From: Larix kaempferi
Lineage: Eukaryota; Streptophyta; Pinopsida; Pinales; Pinaceae
NCBI GenBank assembly: GCA_027924585.1
Contig: BSBM01000140.1
Coordinates: 10,790,001-10,854,000 of the forward strand
Direction: 5' to 3'
DNA: 64,000 nt
The stretch's first letter is position 1. Each line of letters starts with the position of its first letter. Positions 45,685-57,211 of the stretch are shown here, one piece after another. The notes beneath the pieces were generated by a model, which did not search any database, had not been told where the DNA came from, and saw nothing but the letters and a program-made list of their open reading frames with translations. The translations under genes and the position numbers were made by a program.

Positions 45685-45924
45685 CATTTGTATAAAATAC
45701 AAAAGCATACATAACATGTAAATCATCCATTGTATAAGCAAACAAGTAAACAAGATCACATAAATCATCCATAGAACACATAATGTATAAAGCCGCCGAA
45801 AATGTCTGTAATCCATACAAAATGATGGTGTTGATACAAAAGTTGAAGCATACTAGCTTTCAGTAGGTCTCTACAAAATATGAAGCTCATAAGCTTTCAG
45901 TACACACATAAATAGGACATGAGC
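45685..45924. other. AT-rich gap between sense and antisense ORFs
   Basis: No coding. Contains a repeated AAATCATCCAT at 45,720 and 45,760, and AGCTTTCAGTA at 45,857 and 45,892. It would serve as the shared 3' untranslated region of the converging genes. Confidence 0.5.
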
Positions 45925-47190
45925 CTAAGGCTCAGATCTCTTAACCCTAGATCCTGAAGCTCCCAACTGCTGCCCATGAAAGCAGACCACGACCCTTGCC
46001 ACTTTGGCCATCAACTTGCCAAAACGGTCAGATACCCCAACAACATACTTCTGGTAGACCTGAGGTAGATCACAAATACCCGGCTCTGGGATATCCAGGG
46101 TCAACCTTTGGAGGTTCTCATAGACCTCCTCTACCTCCTCGGTAGCATCTCGCACTGCAGCACCCACGACCGGCACCTCTCCCTTCCTCGCGATGAGAGA
46201 GACTCCGATTGGTCGCGATGGACCCACGTTTGCACACAACAGCGGATTATCAACACTACTCCAAAAAAATCATAAAATATATAAAATGAAAAAACACAGA
46301 ATTTGTTGTTCTTATCGATGTCACCCCATTGTGCTCCCTCAGGGAGCACCAGGTCGGGATCACCTCTGAAGTCTATCCCCCTATAAGGGTAATCCTCAAT
46401 CATGAGGAGCTGTCCCTCCAGCCAAGTGAAGAACCCGATGCCATAGCCTATGATGGGATCCTCGCCGCCATGGCGGGACATCACCTCTGCCCATTGAGTC
46501 ATATGTGGATCTTTGGCTTCCCGGTCATCCAAGTCCACCTGTGGACGCAGATGAGGTACCCACTCCAGTAAGAAAGATATCACCGCAGACCCATATCCAA
46601 ACTGTTTCAGCGCCCCGCGCCGACATTTGGTAAGCTAACCCCGGAGGTTTGTAAGAAGTCCCTCACATTAGTTGAATACACTGGGAGCCATGCACTCCTC
46701 TACATACATCAACTGTGTATTGCTCGCAAGGTGAGAAAAATGACTCCCCACCACCCTCACCAGGGTGAAGAGCACGACATGTAATGGACGATCTCAAATC
46801 TCCTTAATGAGAATCTTCCCACTACTAGCCATAGTACCTCCAGTGCAGTACTGAGTGATCAGGTCATCCACAGTTCGATCACCTCCTCGTGATCCAGTGA
46901 GAGATACAGGTTCTCCCCTCCAGGATAATCCTGTCAGGAAGTAGATGTCCTCGAAATCTATACTCAAGGTATGCACCTTGATCTCGAAGTGCTACTGCGC
47001 TGGATCCCAACATCGGATCATATGTGTCAGTAGCGGGACATGGGCCCTCATGCCCAGCACTCGGAAGTACTTAAGCAACCCGCAGTTCCTCAATGTGGCA
47101 ACGAAATGAGGGTCATTTTCAAACTGTGCATCATCCAACTCGTGTTCTCATTATTTCCACTCAATGACCATCTTTGTCACTGTGAACCTG
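45925..47190 (-). pseudogene. Antisense extra ORF of the Tat element
   Basis: On the minus strand, from about 47,190 down to 45,925, one frame gives a protein of about 400 residues interrupted by some six stops. It contains FVATLRNCGLLKYFRVLGM, WDPAQ, SIDFEDIYFLTGLSWRGEPV, VSHLA-like helices, SFLLEWVPHLRPQVDL and FTWLEGQLLMIEDYPYRGID. The layout 'LR..GL..F.. WDP ... F-EDIYFLTGL-RG' resembles plant-mobile-domain proteins, which is tentative. An AT-rich gap of about 80 bases at 46,250-46,325 may be an intron before the last segment (CANVGPSRPIGVSLIARKGE to VKRSEP). Tat elements are known to carry extra ORFs in either orientation; this is one, now broken. Confidence 0.6.
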
Positions 47191-49570
47191 TCAAGAAGCA
47201 CAAATAAGCAACATTAGAACTCACCCCATGCATTAAAGTTTTTTTCTTTTGGGTTGGGAAATGAGTTGTAGTCGGACGTTTTCGTCGTCGCAGGCTGTCC
47301 TTGCAGAAAGTGCGACATCATTGCAAACATCCCTTACTGGATTTGTGACGAAGCACGGTTGTCGCAGTTCCTGTAAAGAGGGCCTTCGCCGATCTGTGGG
47401 CGCATTTCCCCCAAGCAAAAGAACTCAAAACTTTGAAAAATAAGAAAAAAAACATGAAACCAATCCACTAAAAAGTTGCAAAGATGAGTTTAGGCCTACC
47501 TACTCCTGACGGCTTGCGAAATGGTGGACCGCAGCTCCCGGAATCAGTAGTTGAAGTTGGCTCCAAATGGCACTTCACACTCTCCAAACTTGGTAAAAAA
47601 CAATTGTAATTTCTTTTCACTATTTTACCCATTTTATAACAACAAATGGAATATTCCTTTTATAATTTGATGCTTTCGTGGGTTTTTTGCTATAGTTTGA
47701 ATCATTTACTGCATTTGAATGCTTGGTTAGCTGTTTTTGACCTAGTCTTTGAGTTGCAGGACAAGTTAAGTGCCTAATTAATGCCATTTTTCACCGTGAC
47801 GATCATCTCGTAAGTATCATCAGGTATGAACTTATTCTTCGAGCATCTTTTTGTCATTGTTCCACTCATTAAATTCAATTATTAATGACAACCGAGCTTA
47901 CTCTTTTTTCTTTCTTGTGCTTGTTAAACGATGAGAATAAGTCACCAAGTTATAGTTTATCACTTTTTCAGGCTCATTAAACTCCTACGAAAAAGGAATC
48001 CCCCCGGAGTCTCTCTTTAAGCTCTTTTCAGGCTCTCTAAATATGAAAAGATCGCCAAGCGAACTTGTCGCGTTCACGCTTGTTAAAGTATTTGAATGGT
48101 CATCTTCCTGGTGATAGTTTACCCCTTTTTCGGACTAGGGGGCACTACTTACGAAAAAAGAATACTCGAGCCAATCATGACTGGAAGAGTCCTCTCTCGC
48201 GTTGTTTTACCCTTTTCCGGGCGAAGAGGCTAACCTTATGAAAAAGGACCTTTGGAGTCTTCTTTAGTTCTTTTCAGACTCTCTAAACATGAAATGACGT
48301 TGAGTTTACCTTCTATGGACTCGTTAAAATTCAACATTGAAGGACCATCATGGGACAAACCCCTCCTTTCCCAGGTTCGGAAAATATTTGGGATTGGACT
48401 CATCTATGAGATGAGCTATAACGAGCATCTGGTTACCCTCATCAATCTCTTAAAAAACACATGAGGCACTCATCAGTCATGATGGGGAAAAAAGGAAAGT
48501 TTTTGTGTTACACCTTTACCAGTGGCAGTACTTAGTCATTCTTGAACATGGCACTCATTTGCATTTGCATACAGTACTTGGGTCATCTGTTTGTCCTCGA
48601 GTTTTTCCTACTTCCTAAGTCTTGTTACTCCTTTGGGTCATCCAAAGAATACTTCCACCATCAATTGCATTAGGATTTGGCGTCATACTCGTCATGTCAA
48701 TACTGCCAAGTCATGCCATGCCCATGCTCAAGAATACATTCACCGCTCATCATTTGCAGTCAGTACACCCTCCACCATGTCGATCTACTCTGAGTTTGTC
48801 TTTCATGTTATTGTACCATCCGATCTACTCCAAACATCTATTATCGAGTTTCGTGTCCATTATGGTGGATTCATCATGGCCCTCCTTTGATGGGTTCATC
48901 TTTGTCGACTTCAAATCATCATTCGAGGATTGAACTTAGAAACCAATCGAGTACCTTGGGCTTGCATACCTCAATGGAAGGTTACCTCACTTTCAACATG
49001 AGTTTACATCATTGACTCTTGATTGAAAGATTTCGTTAAGCGTTCAACTTCAACTCATTCATTCGCACTTGATGATATTTACTGTGATACCTTGGGTATC
49101 ATTGACATTAATGGTGATTTCCCTCGTGCTTGTTAACTGTATACATCAATGATCGGTAATCAAGTGGTTTCTACCATGTTCGACGTCAAGACATTTGTAA
49201 TCACATGGATAGATTCGTATCATTGCAAGTTTGGCTTGAAGACACTGGGGAGTCATGTTTTACCCAGGTTGCGATGGAGATTGTTTTGAGTCATATTACA
49301 CGGATCCACTTTTGTATTGGTTGTGGTTGTGTTATCATCTCATCATGGATCTACGCTTGTGTCTAGTAGCCATGATTGTGTTCAGTCGGTCATTACTACC
49401 GTGGATCTGCAATGTTTTGGTCAGCATCCATGTTGTGCGTCATATGAGACTGTGTTCTCAGAGTCAGTTGTACTGCAGTGGCATCCTCCGTCCGACAAGT
49501 CCTTGCCATTCCTTCTGTCAAAGAATTTCACCTGTCAAGTTCCAACAACTTCATGCTTTGGGGGGCATTC
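47191..49570 (+). other. Tat 3' region before the LTR
   Basis: 2.4 kb without a supported gene. A degenerate repeat of CTCTTTTCAG(G/A)CTCTCTAAA followed by ATGAAA occurs at about 48,020 and 48,266, with ACGAAAAAGGAATC-like phrases upstream of each. A G-rich TTTGGGGGGC run at about 49,557-49,566, just before the 3' LTR, is the likely polypurine tract. Open frames near 48,252 and 48,591 have no homology signal. Confidence 0.6.
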
Positions 49571-50460
49571 TATTACACCTAAATATTCCCATCGTAATAC
49601 TCAGTGTAAACATCCCTGAAGTTCCTTTGACTAAGTTATCAACTTGGAAGAGATACTGAACTGTTTCTATTGGGTTTAGTGAGGTCGCCGCAGGTCACCT
49701 TTGGGAAACTTGAGACATCGCAGGTTGTCCTATTGCAGCCTGCGACGATGTCAGTTAAATGGATACAAGAGAATCTTCGAGCCCATTCTCGAAGGTGTGT
49801 GATGTGGATCTCTATCCCTAACCTATGGGGGAGCTGGAATTCGGTTCCCTAGCCCTTTGGGAGGATCCCTTAACCTATCCCAATATATCTCAACCTACCC
49901 TATCCTCTTAGTCCTATATATATGAAGCTCATTCCCATTCCAAAAAGGAGGAAGTCTATAGCACTTGCATGCTGGTGAAATTAGCTTAGGAGATCTCTAC
50001 TCATCTCTTGGGAGATCTATACTTCCTTTGGAGGCTTTGGCATTGGCTTGTTGGAGGAGGATTGCAACGTTAACCTTTGGTTGTAATCATCACTCTTTTG
50101 AAATTCCCTCTTTTAATACAATAATATAAATTCTTTCCACCAAATATTGTTGTGTTAATGATGGTTTGTGTAGTTTACTTGCTTAACCGTTTACTTAGAT
50201 CTGTTACTGTTTAGATGCATTTTAATTGCTTGTATTGTTTTGTATGTCTTGACAGGTCTTGCAGCTGATATTTGACGACCGTGGAGCTTGGAACAACATC
50301 AACGGAGAAATATCTACAAGCTAGAGATAATATATATAATCACTCGATCTTTAACTAGATCTAGGAAAGCAGTTTCATATTCTGTCTCACTTGTTCTAGA
50401 ATTACGTTGAGCTAGGGAGATCACAGCTTAAGTCCGCTTTTGGTAGATTGTACGGTAACA
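49571..50460 (+). repeat. Tat element 3' LTR
   Basis: 890 bp, starting TATTACACCTAAATATTCCC (5' TG mutated to TA) and ending GGTAACA. It is the partner of 15,615-16,474, followed by the TGGAG target duplication and the resumed satellite. Confidence 0.93.
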
Positions 50461-53384
50461 TGGAGGCACGCTATGGGGGGGGCACCTTGTTGAAACCCGA
50501 CGTCCCAGATCCGTCGGAATCGACGGATTAGCGATCAAAGCCACGGTTTGGGTGTTGCGGGCATGTTGGTCCGGCACCCCAGGGCCATTCAAGGACACTT
50601 TGAGGAATTGCTCCGGGGGCACAAAACCCAAATCGACGAGCAGACCTGGGTTCTGTCGTCTCCCACATATGCATATGGCCATTGCAGACATGTCCACGAT
50701 GGCCATGCATGCTCGGGATCCATCGGACGAGAAATGACCCCCTTGAGCAATATTCGAATGGCCTTCACTGAGCAAAACCCTAGCTCTGGAGATGGCACAA
50801 TAACAACGTTTCTGGGGGTTGGAGGCATGCTGTGGGGGTCCCCTAGCTGAAACCCGGCATCCCGGATCCACCGGAATTGACAGATTCACGATCAGAGCAA
50901 TGATTTGGGTGCTGCAAGCATCTTGGTCTGGCACCTCAAGACCATTCAGGGACACTTTGAGGATTTGATTCGAGAGCACAGAACCCAAATCGACGAGCGG
51001 ACCTGGGTTTCGTCATCTCCCACACATGCGTATGGCCATTGCAGACATTTCCACGGTGGCCACACACGCTCGGGAGCCTTCGGACGATAAATGCCCCCCT
51101 TGAGCAATATTCGAAAGGCCTTCATTGAGCAAAACCCTAGATCTGGAGATAACACAATAACACCGTTTTCGGGGATTGGAGGCACACTGTGGGGGGTCCC
51201 CTAGATGAAACCCGACATCCCGGATCCACCGAAATCTATGGATTCGTGATCGAAGCCACGGTTTGGGTGTTGCGGGAATTTTGGTTCGGCACCACAGGGC
51301 CATTCAGGGACGCTTTGAGGAATTGTTCTGGGGGCACGAAACCCAAACCGGCGAGCAGACCCGGGTTCCGTCATCTCCCACACATGCGTATGGCCATTAC
51401 ATATGTGTCCACGGTGGCCACGCATGCCCGATAGCTTTCAGACGAGAAATGACCCCCTTGAGCAATATTCGAATGGCCTTCACTAAGCAAAACCCTAGCT
51501 CCAGAGATGGCACAATAACACCATTTTCGGGGGTTGGAGGCACACTGAGGAGGGGGGGGGGGCTAGCTGAAACCCGACGCCTCGGATCCACTGGAATCTA
51601 TGGATGCGTGATCGGAGCCACAGTTTGGGTGTTGCGGGCATTTTGGTTCGGCACCACAGGGCCATTCAGGGACACTTTGAGGAATTGTTCTGGGGGCACG
51701 GAACCCAAACCGACGAGCGGACCTGGGTTTCGTCATCTCCCACACATGCATATGGACATTATGTATGTGTCCACGGTGGCCATGCACGCCCGGGAGCCTT
51801 CAGACGAGAAATGACCCCCTTGAGCAATATTCGAATGGCCTTCACTAAGCAAAACCCTAGCTCCGAAGATGGCACAATAACACCATTTCCGGGGGTTGGA
51901 GGCACATTAGGGAGGGGGGGGCTAGCTGAAACCCGGCATCCCGGATCCACCGGAATCGACGGATTAGCAATTGGAGCCACAGTTTGGGTGCTGTGGGCAT
52001 CTTGTTTCGACACCTCGGGGCCATTTAGGGACACTTTGAGGATTCGCTCTGGGGGCACGAAACCCAAACCAGCGAGCGAAATTGGGTTCCGTCATCTCCC
52101 ACGCATGAGTATGGCCATTGTGTACGTGTCAAGAGCCTTCGGATGAAAAATGGCCCCATTGAGCAATATTCTAAAGGCATTCATTGAGCAAAACCGTAGC
52201 TCCAGAGATGGCACAATAACACCATTTTCAGCGGTTGGAAGCACACTGTGGGGGGACCCCTAGTTGAAAATCGGTGTCCCAGATCCATCGAAATTGACGG
52301 ATTCACGATCAGAGCCACGGTTTGGGTGCTGCAGGCATTTTGGTCTGGCACCCCGGGGCCATTCAGGGACACTTTGAGAAATTGCTCCAGGGACACGGAA
52401 CCCAAACCGGCGAGCAAACCTTGGTTCCGTCATCTCCCACATGTGGGTATGGCCATTGCATACATGTCCACGGTGGCCATGCACACATGGGATCCTTCGC
52501 ACGAGAAATGAACCCCTTGAGCAATATTTGAAGCAAAACCCTAGCTCCGGAGATGGCACAATAACACCGTTTCTGGGGGTTGGAGGCGCGTTGTGGGGGG
52601 TCCCCTAATTGAAACCTCGCGTCTCGGATCCACCGGTATTGACAGATTCATGATCAGAGCTACGGTTTGGGTGCTACGGGAATCTTGGTCCGGCACCCCC
52701 GGGGCCATTCAGGGACACTTTGAGGATTTGCTCCGGGGGCACGGAACCCAAACCGACGAGCGGACCTGGGTTCCGTCATCTCCCACATGTGTGTATGGCC
52801 ATTGCGGACATGTCCACGCATGCGCTGGAGCCTTCAGACGAGAAATGGCCCCCTTGAGCAATATTTGAAAGGCCTTCACTGAGAAAAACCCTAGATCCAG
52901 AGATGGCACAATAACACTGTTTCCATGGGTTGGAGGCACGCTCTAGGGGGTCCCCTTAATGAAACCCGACGTCTTGGATCCACCGGAATCGACGGATTCG
53001 CGATCAGAGCCACAATTTGGGTGTTGTGGGCATCTTGGTCTGGCACCCTGGGGTCATTGAGGGACACTTTGAGTATTTGTTCCAGGGGAACGGAACCCAA
53101 ACCAGTGAGAGGACTTGGGCTCTGTCATCTCCCACAAGTGCATATGGAAATTGCGGATGTGTTCACGGTGGCCACGCACGCCCGGGAGAGCCTTCGGACG
53201 AGAAATGACCCCCTGGAGCAAAACCCTAGCTACGAAGATGGCACAATAACACCGTTTCTGGGGTTTGGAGGCACATTGTAGGTGGACCCCTAGCTGAAAC
53301 CTTGCGTCTCGGATCCGCTAGAATCAACGAATTCGCGATCAGAGCCACCGTTTGGGTGTTGTGGGCATCTTGGTCAGGCACCCC
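50461..53384 (-). repeat. 357 bp satellite array, right block (reverse orientation)
   Basis: About eight units in the reverse orientation relative to the left block. The landmark GAT(G/A)(G/A)CACAATAACA starts at 50,791, 51,148, 51,506, 51,868, 52,207, 52,552, 52,902 and 53,237. Spacings are 357, 358, 362, 339, 345, 350 and 335, so units shorten and diverge toward the right edge. It resumes exactly where 15,614 left off (TGGAG-GCAC). It ends at GGCACCCC, 53,384. Open frames cross units but carry no domain. Confidence 0.93.
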
Positions 53385-54459
53385 AACCATTTCCTCATTA
53401 AGTTGATCATGAATATTTCAATGTAGATGAGAGAGTTGTTCTTTGGACATAATATTTTGGAATATCAATGCCCTTTGATATATGTGTATATTCAAAAGGT
53501 ACCATAGGTGTTGATAAATAAATAGATGGACACCTTTCTGCAATATTTTACTAGCAAAACCGGTGATGATAATGCAACATTTATAAAATAAATTCATACA
53601 TTTTTTCCATTTTCCACATAACTTTGGGTATAGTGTTGTAGCGAATGTTTAGCCTTTGATATTTATGTAGGAATTGAAAATAAGTGAGATTTTGAGACAA
53701 AACAATATGTTTTAGATAAATTTCATGTCCACCTTTTTGAGCATGAAGACAATGATGTATGGAACCCTTGATGAAATGAAAGAGCCCTCACTTTGTCATG
53801 GATGCACAATGGTGACTTGGAGCTCTTGAACAAATAAAATATTGACATGGCAAGCGGGACATGATAGGAAGGAACCAAGGACATGATGGTGTGGATAATC
53901 TCTTGAAGATCACTTATGGTGCACTTGGTAAATGATTTGGACATATGACCCATACACATTGACCCATACTTAATGCTTTTGGTTGGTAATGAAACACGTG
54001 AAGAAGCCCTTTATAAAATAATGATGAGGAAGTGGATAACCTATTGCAAACATAATTCAAAATAATATCAAGATTAATAAAAGATTAATCTAAAATAGCT
54101 ACTGTAAATGATTAATTTGAAATAGCTATTGTAAGTCGGCTCAGTTTGAAGTTAGTTTTTGACCTATACAAATACACTTTGAAAACACTTATACAGTTAC
54201 AGGATGATGAGTGGACATTGGGCATGAGTAGAATTTGAAGTTGATGATAGTGACATGAGTGGATTGAGTTGATCAGTATCGAGTTGATCAGTATTAGAGA
54301 TGATGAAGAAGAAGATTTTGGGGATGATGAAACCCTAGGTTAGTATGATGAGATTTTTCTTTTCATCAATTTTGAAGTGTGAGACACTCAATGGATGGAG
54401 GCCAACAAGGTGACTCCATCTAAATCAATTTCACCCCTTGAAGCCTCTTTCTCTCTTCT
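53385..54459. other. Unique AT-rich sequence
   Basis: Nothing recognised on either strand. A minus-strand open frame at 53,723-53,959 has no domain and no supported start. Confidence 0.4.
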
Positions 54460-55320
54460 TCGCGGGCATTTTACTGAAGTAGTGCAAATCAACATGAGAG
54501 GCACTTTTGGCATATTAATATCTTCATCCTCAGAGACTCTTTGGACAATTTGAGACCATGGTTAGATGCACAAAACAAAATTCTAGAGACCCATACTCTC
54601 GATATGATTTAATACATCAACCATAAGACATGGCAGACATTTTACTGAGGACACTTTAGGCATTACCAATGATTTTACACTTAGACAATTTTTGCACTTT
54701 CCTAGACTTGGTCCAATCTGCCTGAAACATTGTTTTGGCAGATCCATAACTTCTTCCTCAGACACTCTAAAGACAATATGAGGACATGGTTAGATAGACA
54801 AATCAACAACCTATAGGATGACCATACGGTGCATGCATTTTCTTCAATCCACAAACTATGGCGGGCATTTCCCTGAGGCCACTTAGGCAGTTTTGCTACT
54901 TTGGTGTAAAAGAAACCTGAAACCCTATTTTGGAAGACTTATAACTTTCTACTCATACATGCTTATGGGAAATTGAGACCATGGTTAGATATCCACTTCA
55001 ACAAGCTATATCTTGATATGATGGTGCGTGCATTTTTCTCAAACCTTGAATTATGGCGGGCATTTTCCCAAGGCCACCTGGACTACTTTTCCAACACTTA
55101 GTCATTTTCAAGAACATCTCCAAAGTTTATCCTAAAACGCTAGTTTGGCAGACTTATAACTTTCTCCCCAGACATGCTTATGGAGAACTGAGACCATGAA
55201 TAGATAGCCACTTCAACAAGCTATATCCTAATATGACGGTGCGTGCATTTTTCTCAAACCATGAATTATGGTGGGCATTCTCTTAGAGCATTTTTGAATA
55301 CTTTTTCCATACTTAGACAA
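54460..55320 (+). repeat. Degenerate ~200 bp tandem repeat
   Basis: The phrase GGC(G/A)G(G/A)CATTT(T)(A/C)C(T/C)(G/A)AGG recurs at about 54,463, 54,632, 54,859, 55,055 and 55,271. Between copies recur TGGCAGA(C/T), ATAACTT, TCAGACA(C/T), GAGACCATG and TAGATA. Spacings of 170-228 bp and many differences indicate an old array of about four copies. Confidence 0.6.
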
Positions 55321-55461
55321 TTTCCAAAGTTTCACAAACTTGCCAAACTTTTCAAGAATGATGTCAGATTGCAACACTGACTTAATGATTGCACCAGAAC
55401 ACCATCATGTGTCTTTCCAGCTTCACATCACATGCCAAATCATCATACATGCCATGTCAAC

Positions 55462-57211
55462 TTTGCAAAATCATCGATCGGGGACTTATGGCTAGCGTTC
55501 CCAACTGCAACCTTCCTAGACACACTTGCAGGACTCCCCGGAACCCGATTTTGTTGCACGGTTGGAATTCTATGCCCCCGGTAGGTAACCAGTAGGTGTC
55601 CCTGAAGGCCTTTTGGATGTGAGACGGAACGAGCCATAGAATGATGACCGTGGCTCGGATCGACAAACCGTCGAATTCGTTGGATTTAGGACATCAGTAT
55701 AGTGCTAGGGGTGCCCCTCTCCTCCGGTCCCATGGCCGAGGTGTCATCTTGTAGGTCCATTTTGGAAACTAGGGTTTTGCTCAGTAAGGGAGTGTGCAAT
55801 TTTTGCACATTGGGGTCAAATTTGAAAAATCATCAACCAGGCACTTATGGCTAGCGTTCCTAGCTGGAACCTTCCTAGACACACTTGTAGGAATTCCCGA
55901 AACCCTGTTTTGTTGCACAGTTGGAATTCTATGCCCCCAGTAGGTATCCAGCAGGTGTCCTTGAAGGCCTTTTAGATGCGAGATGGAACAAGCCATAGAA
56001 TGATGACCGTGGATTGAATTGACAAACCGTCGAATCCGTTGGATTGAGGACATTGGGATAGTGCTAGGGGTGCACCTCTCCTCCGGTCCCATGGCCCAGG
56101 TTTCATATTGTAGGTCCATTTTGGAAACTAGGGTTTTTCTCAGTAAGGGATTGTGCATTTTTTAACACATTGGGGTAAAATTTTCAAAACCATCGACCGA
56201 GCACTTATGGCTAGTGTTCCCAGCTGGAACCTTCCTAGACACACTTGTGGGACTCCCCAAAACCCGGTTTTGTTGCACGGTTGGAATTCTATGCCCCCGG
56301 TAGGTATCTAGCAGGTGTCCCTGAAGGCCTTTTGGATGCGAGACAGAATGAGCCATATAATGACGACTGTGGCTCAGATCGACAAACCGTCAACTCCGTT
56401 GGATTTAGGACATCAGGATAGTGCTAGGGGTGCCCCTCTCCTCTAGTCCCATGTCCAAGGTGTCATCTTGTAGGTCCATTTTGGAAACTAGGGTTTTGCT
56501 CAGTAAGGGAGTGTACAATTTTTGCACATTGGGGTCAAATTTTCAAAATCATCGACCGGGTACTTATGGCTAGCGTTCCCTATTGGAACGTTCCTAGACA
56601 CACTTGTAGGAATTCCCAGAACCCTGTTTTGTTGCATGGTTGGAATTCTATGCCCCCGGTAGGTATCCAGCAGGTGTCCTTGAAGGCCTTTTGGATGTGA
56701 GACGAAACGAGCCATAGAATGACGACCGTGGCTCGAATAGACAAACCGTCGACTCCGTTGGATTCAGGACATTGGGGTATTGCTAGGGGTTCCCCTCTCC
56801 TCTGGTCCCATGGCCCATGTGTCATCTTCTAGGTCGATTTAGGAAACTAGGGTTTTTCTCAGTAAGGGAGTGTGCAATTTTTGCACACGGGGGTCAAATT
56901 TGAAAAATCATCGACCAGGGACTTATGGCTAGTGTTCCTAGATGGAACCTTCCTAGACACACTTGCATGAATTCTCGGAACCCAGTTTTGTTGCACGGTT
57001 GGAATTCTATGCCCCGGGTAGGTGTCCTTGAAGGTCTTTTGGATGCGAGATGGAACGAGCCATAAAATGACGACCGTGGCTCGGATCGACAAACCGTCGA
57101 CTCCGTTGGATTGAGGACATCGAGGTAGTTCTAGGGGTGCCCCTCTCCTCTGGTCCCATGTCCCAGGTGTCATATTCTAGGTCCATTTAGGAAACTAGGG
57201 TTTTGATCAGT
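55462..57211 (+). repeat. 359 bp satellite array, related to the 357 bp family
   Basis: The landmark ACTTATGGCTAG starts at 55,484, 55,843, 56,203, 56,562 and 56,921 (spacings 359, 360, 359, 359), giving about 4.9 copies. Units carry TGTTGCACGGTTGGAATTCT, GTGTCC(C/T)TGAAGGCCTTTT, GACCGTGGCTCGGATCGAC and CTAGGGTTTTGCTCAGT. A 70-base block is missing a segment near 57,015 in the last unit. Several of these phrases match the 357 bp satellite in the same order (see findings). Confidence 0.93.

Larger units (their letters stand above)
15615..50460 (+). mobile_element. Tat-lineage Ty3/Gypsy element, host of two nested insertions
   Basis: LTRs at 15,615-16,474 and 49,571-50,460 align along their length. 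Five-base target duplications TGGAG lie at 15,610-15,614 and 50,461-50,465, and the flanking satellite resumes in register. Without the Athila insertion and its duplicated target the element is about 18.6 kb, large even for Tat/Ogre elements. The order is LTR, PBS, long leader, gag with repeated tail copies, protease, RT, RNase H, integrase, archaeal-type RNase H, antisense extra ORF, 3' region and LTR. The second RNase H and the protease-RT sequence type place it in the Tat lineage. Multiple stops and frame changes make it non-autonomous. Confidence 0.93.

Noticed and set aside
47233-47443. Overlapping 60-codon frames on both strands near 47.3 kb
   Set aside because: They do not continue the antisense ORF frame and show no motif.
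48252-48933. Short plus-strand frames before the Tat 3' LTR
   Set aside because: No domain, no conserved start, and overlapping frames of similar length in the same stretch.
50428-53281. Open frames up to 186 codons across the right satellite block
   Set aside because: Same explanation as for the left block; no start context, no domain, and unit lengths vary out of frame.
55443-57173. Repeated minus-strand frames in the 359 bp satellite
   Set aside because: 359 and 360 bp spacing shifts the frame every unit, so no continuous protein is possible.
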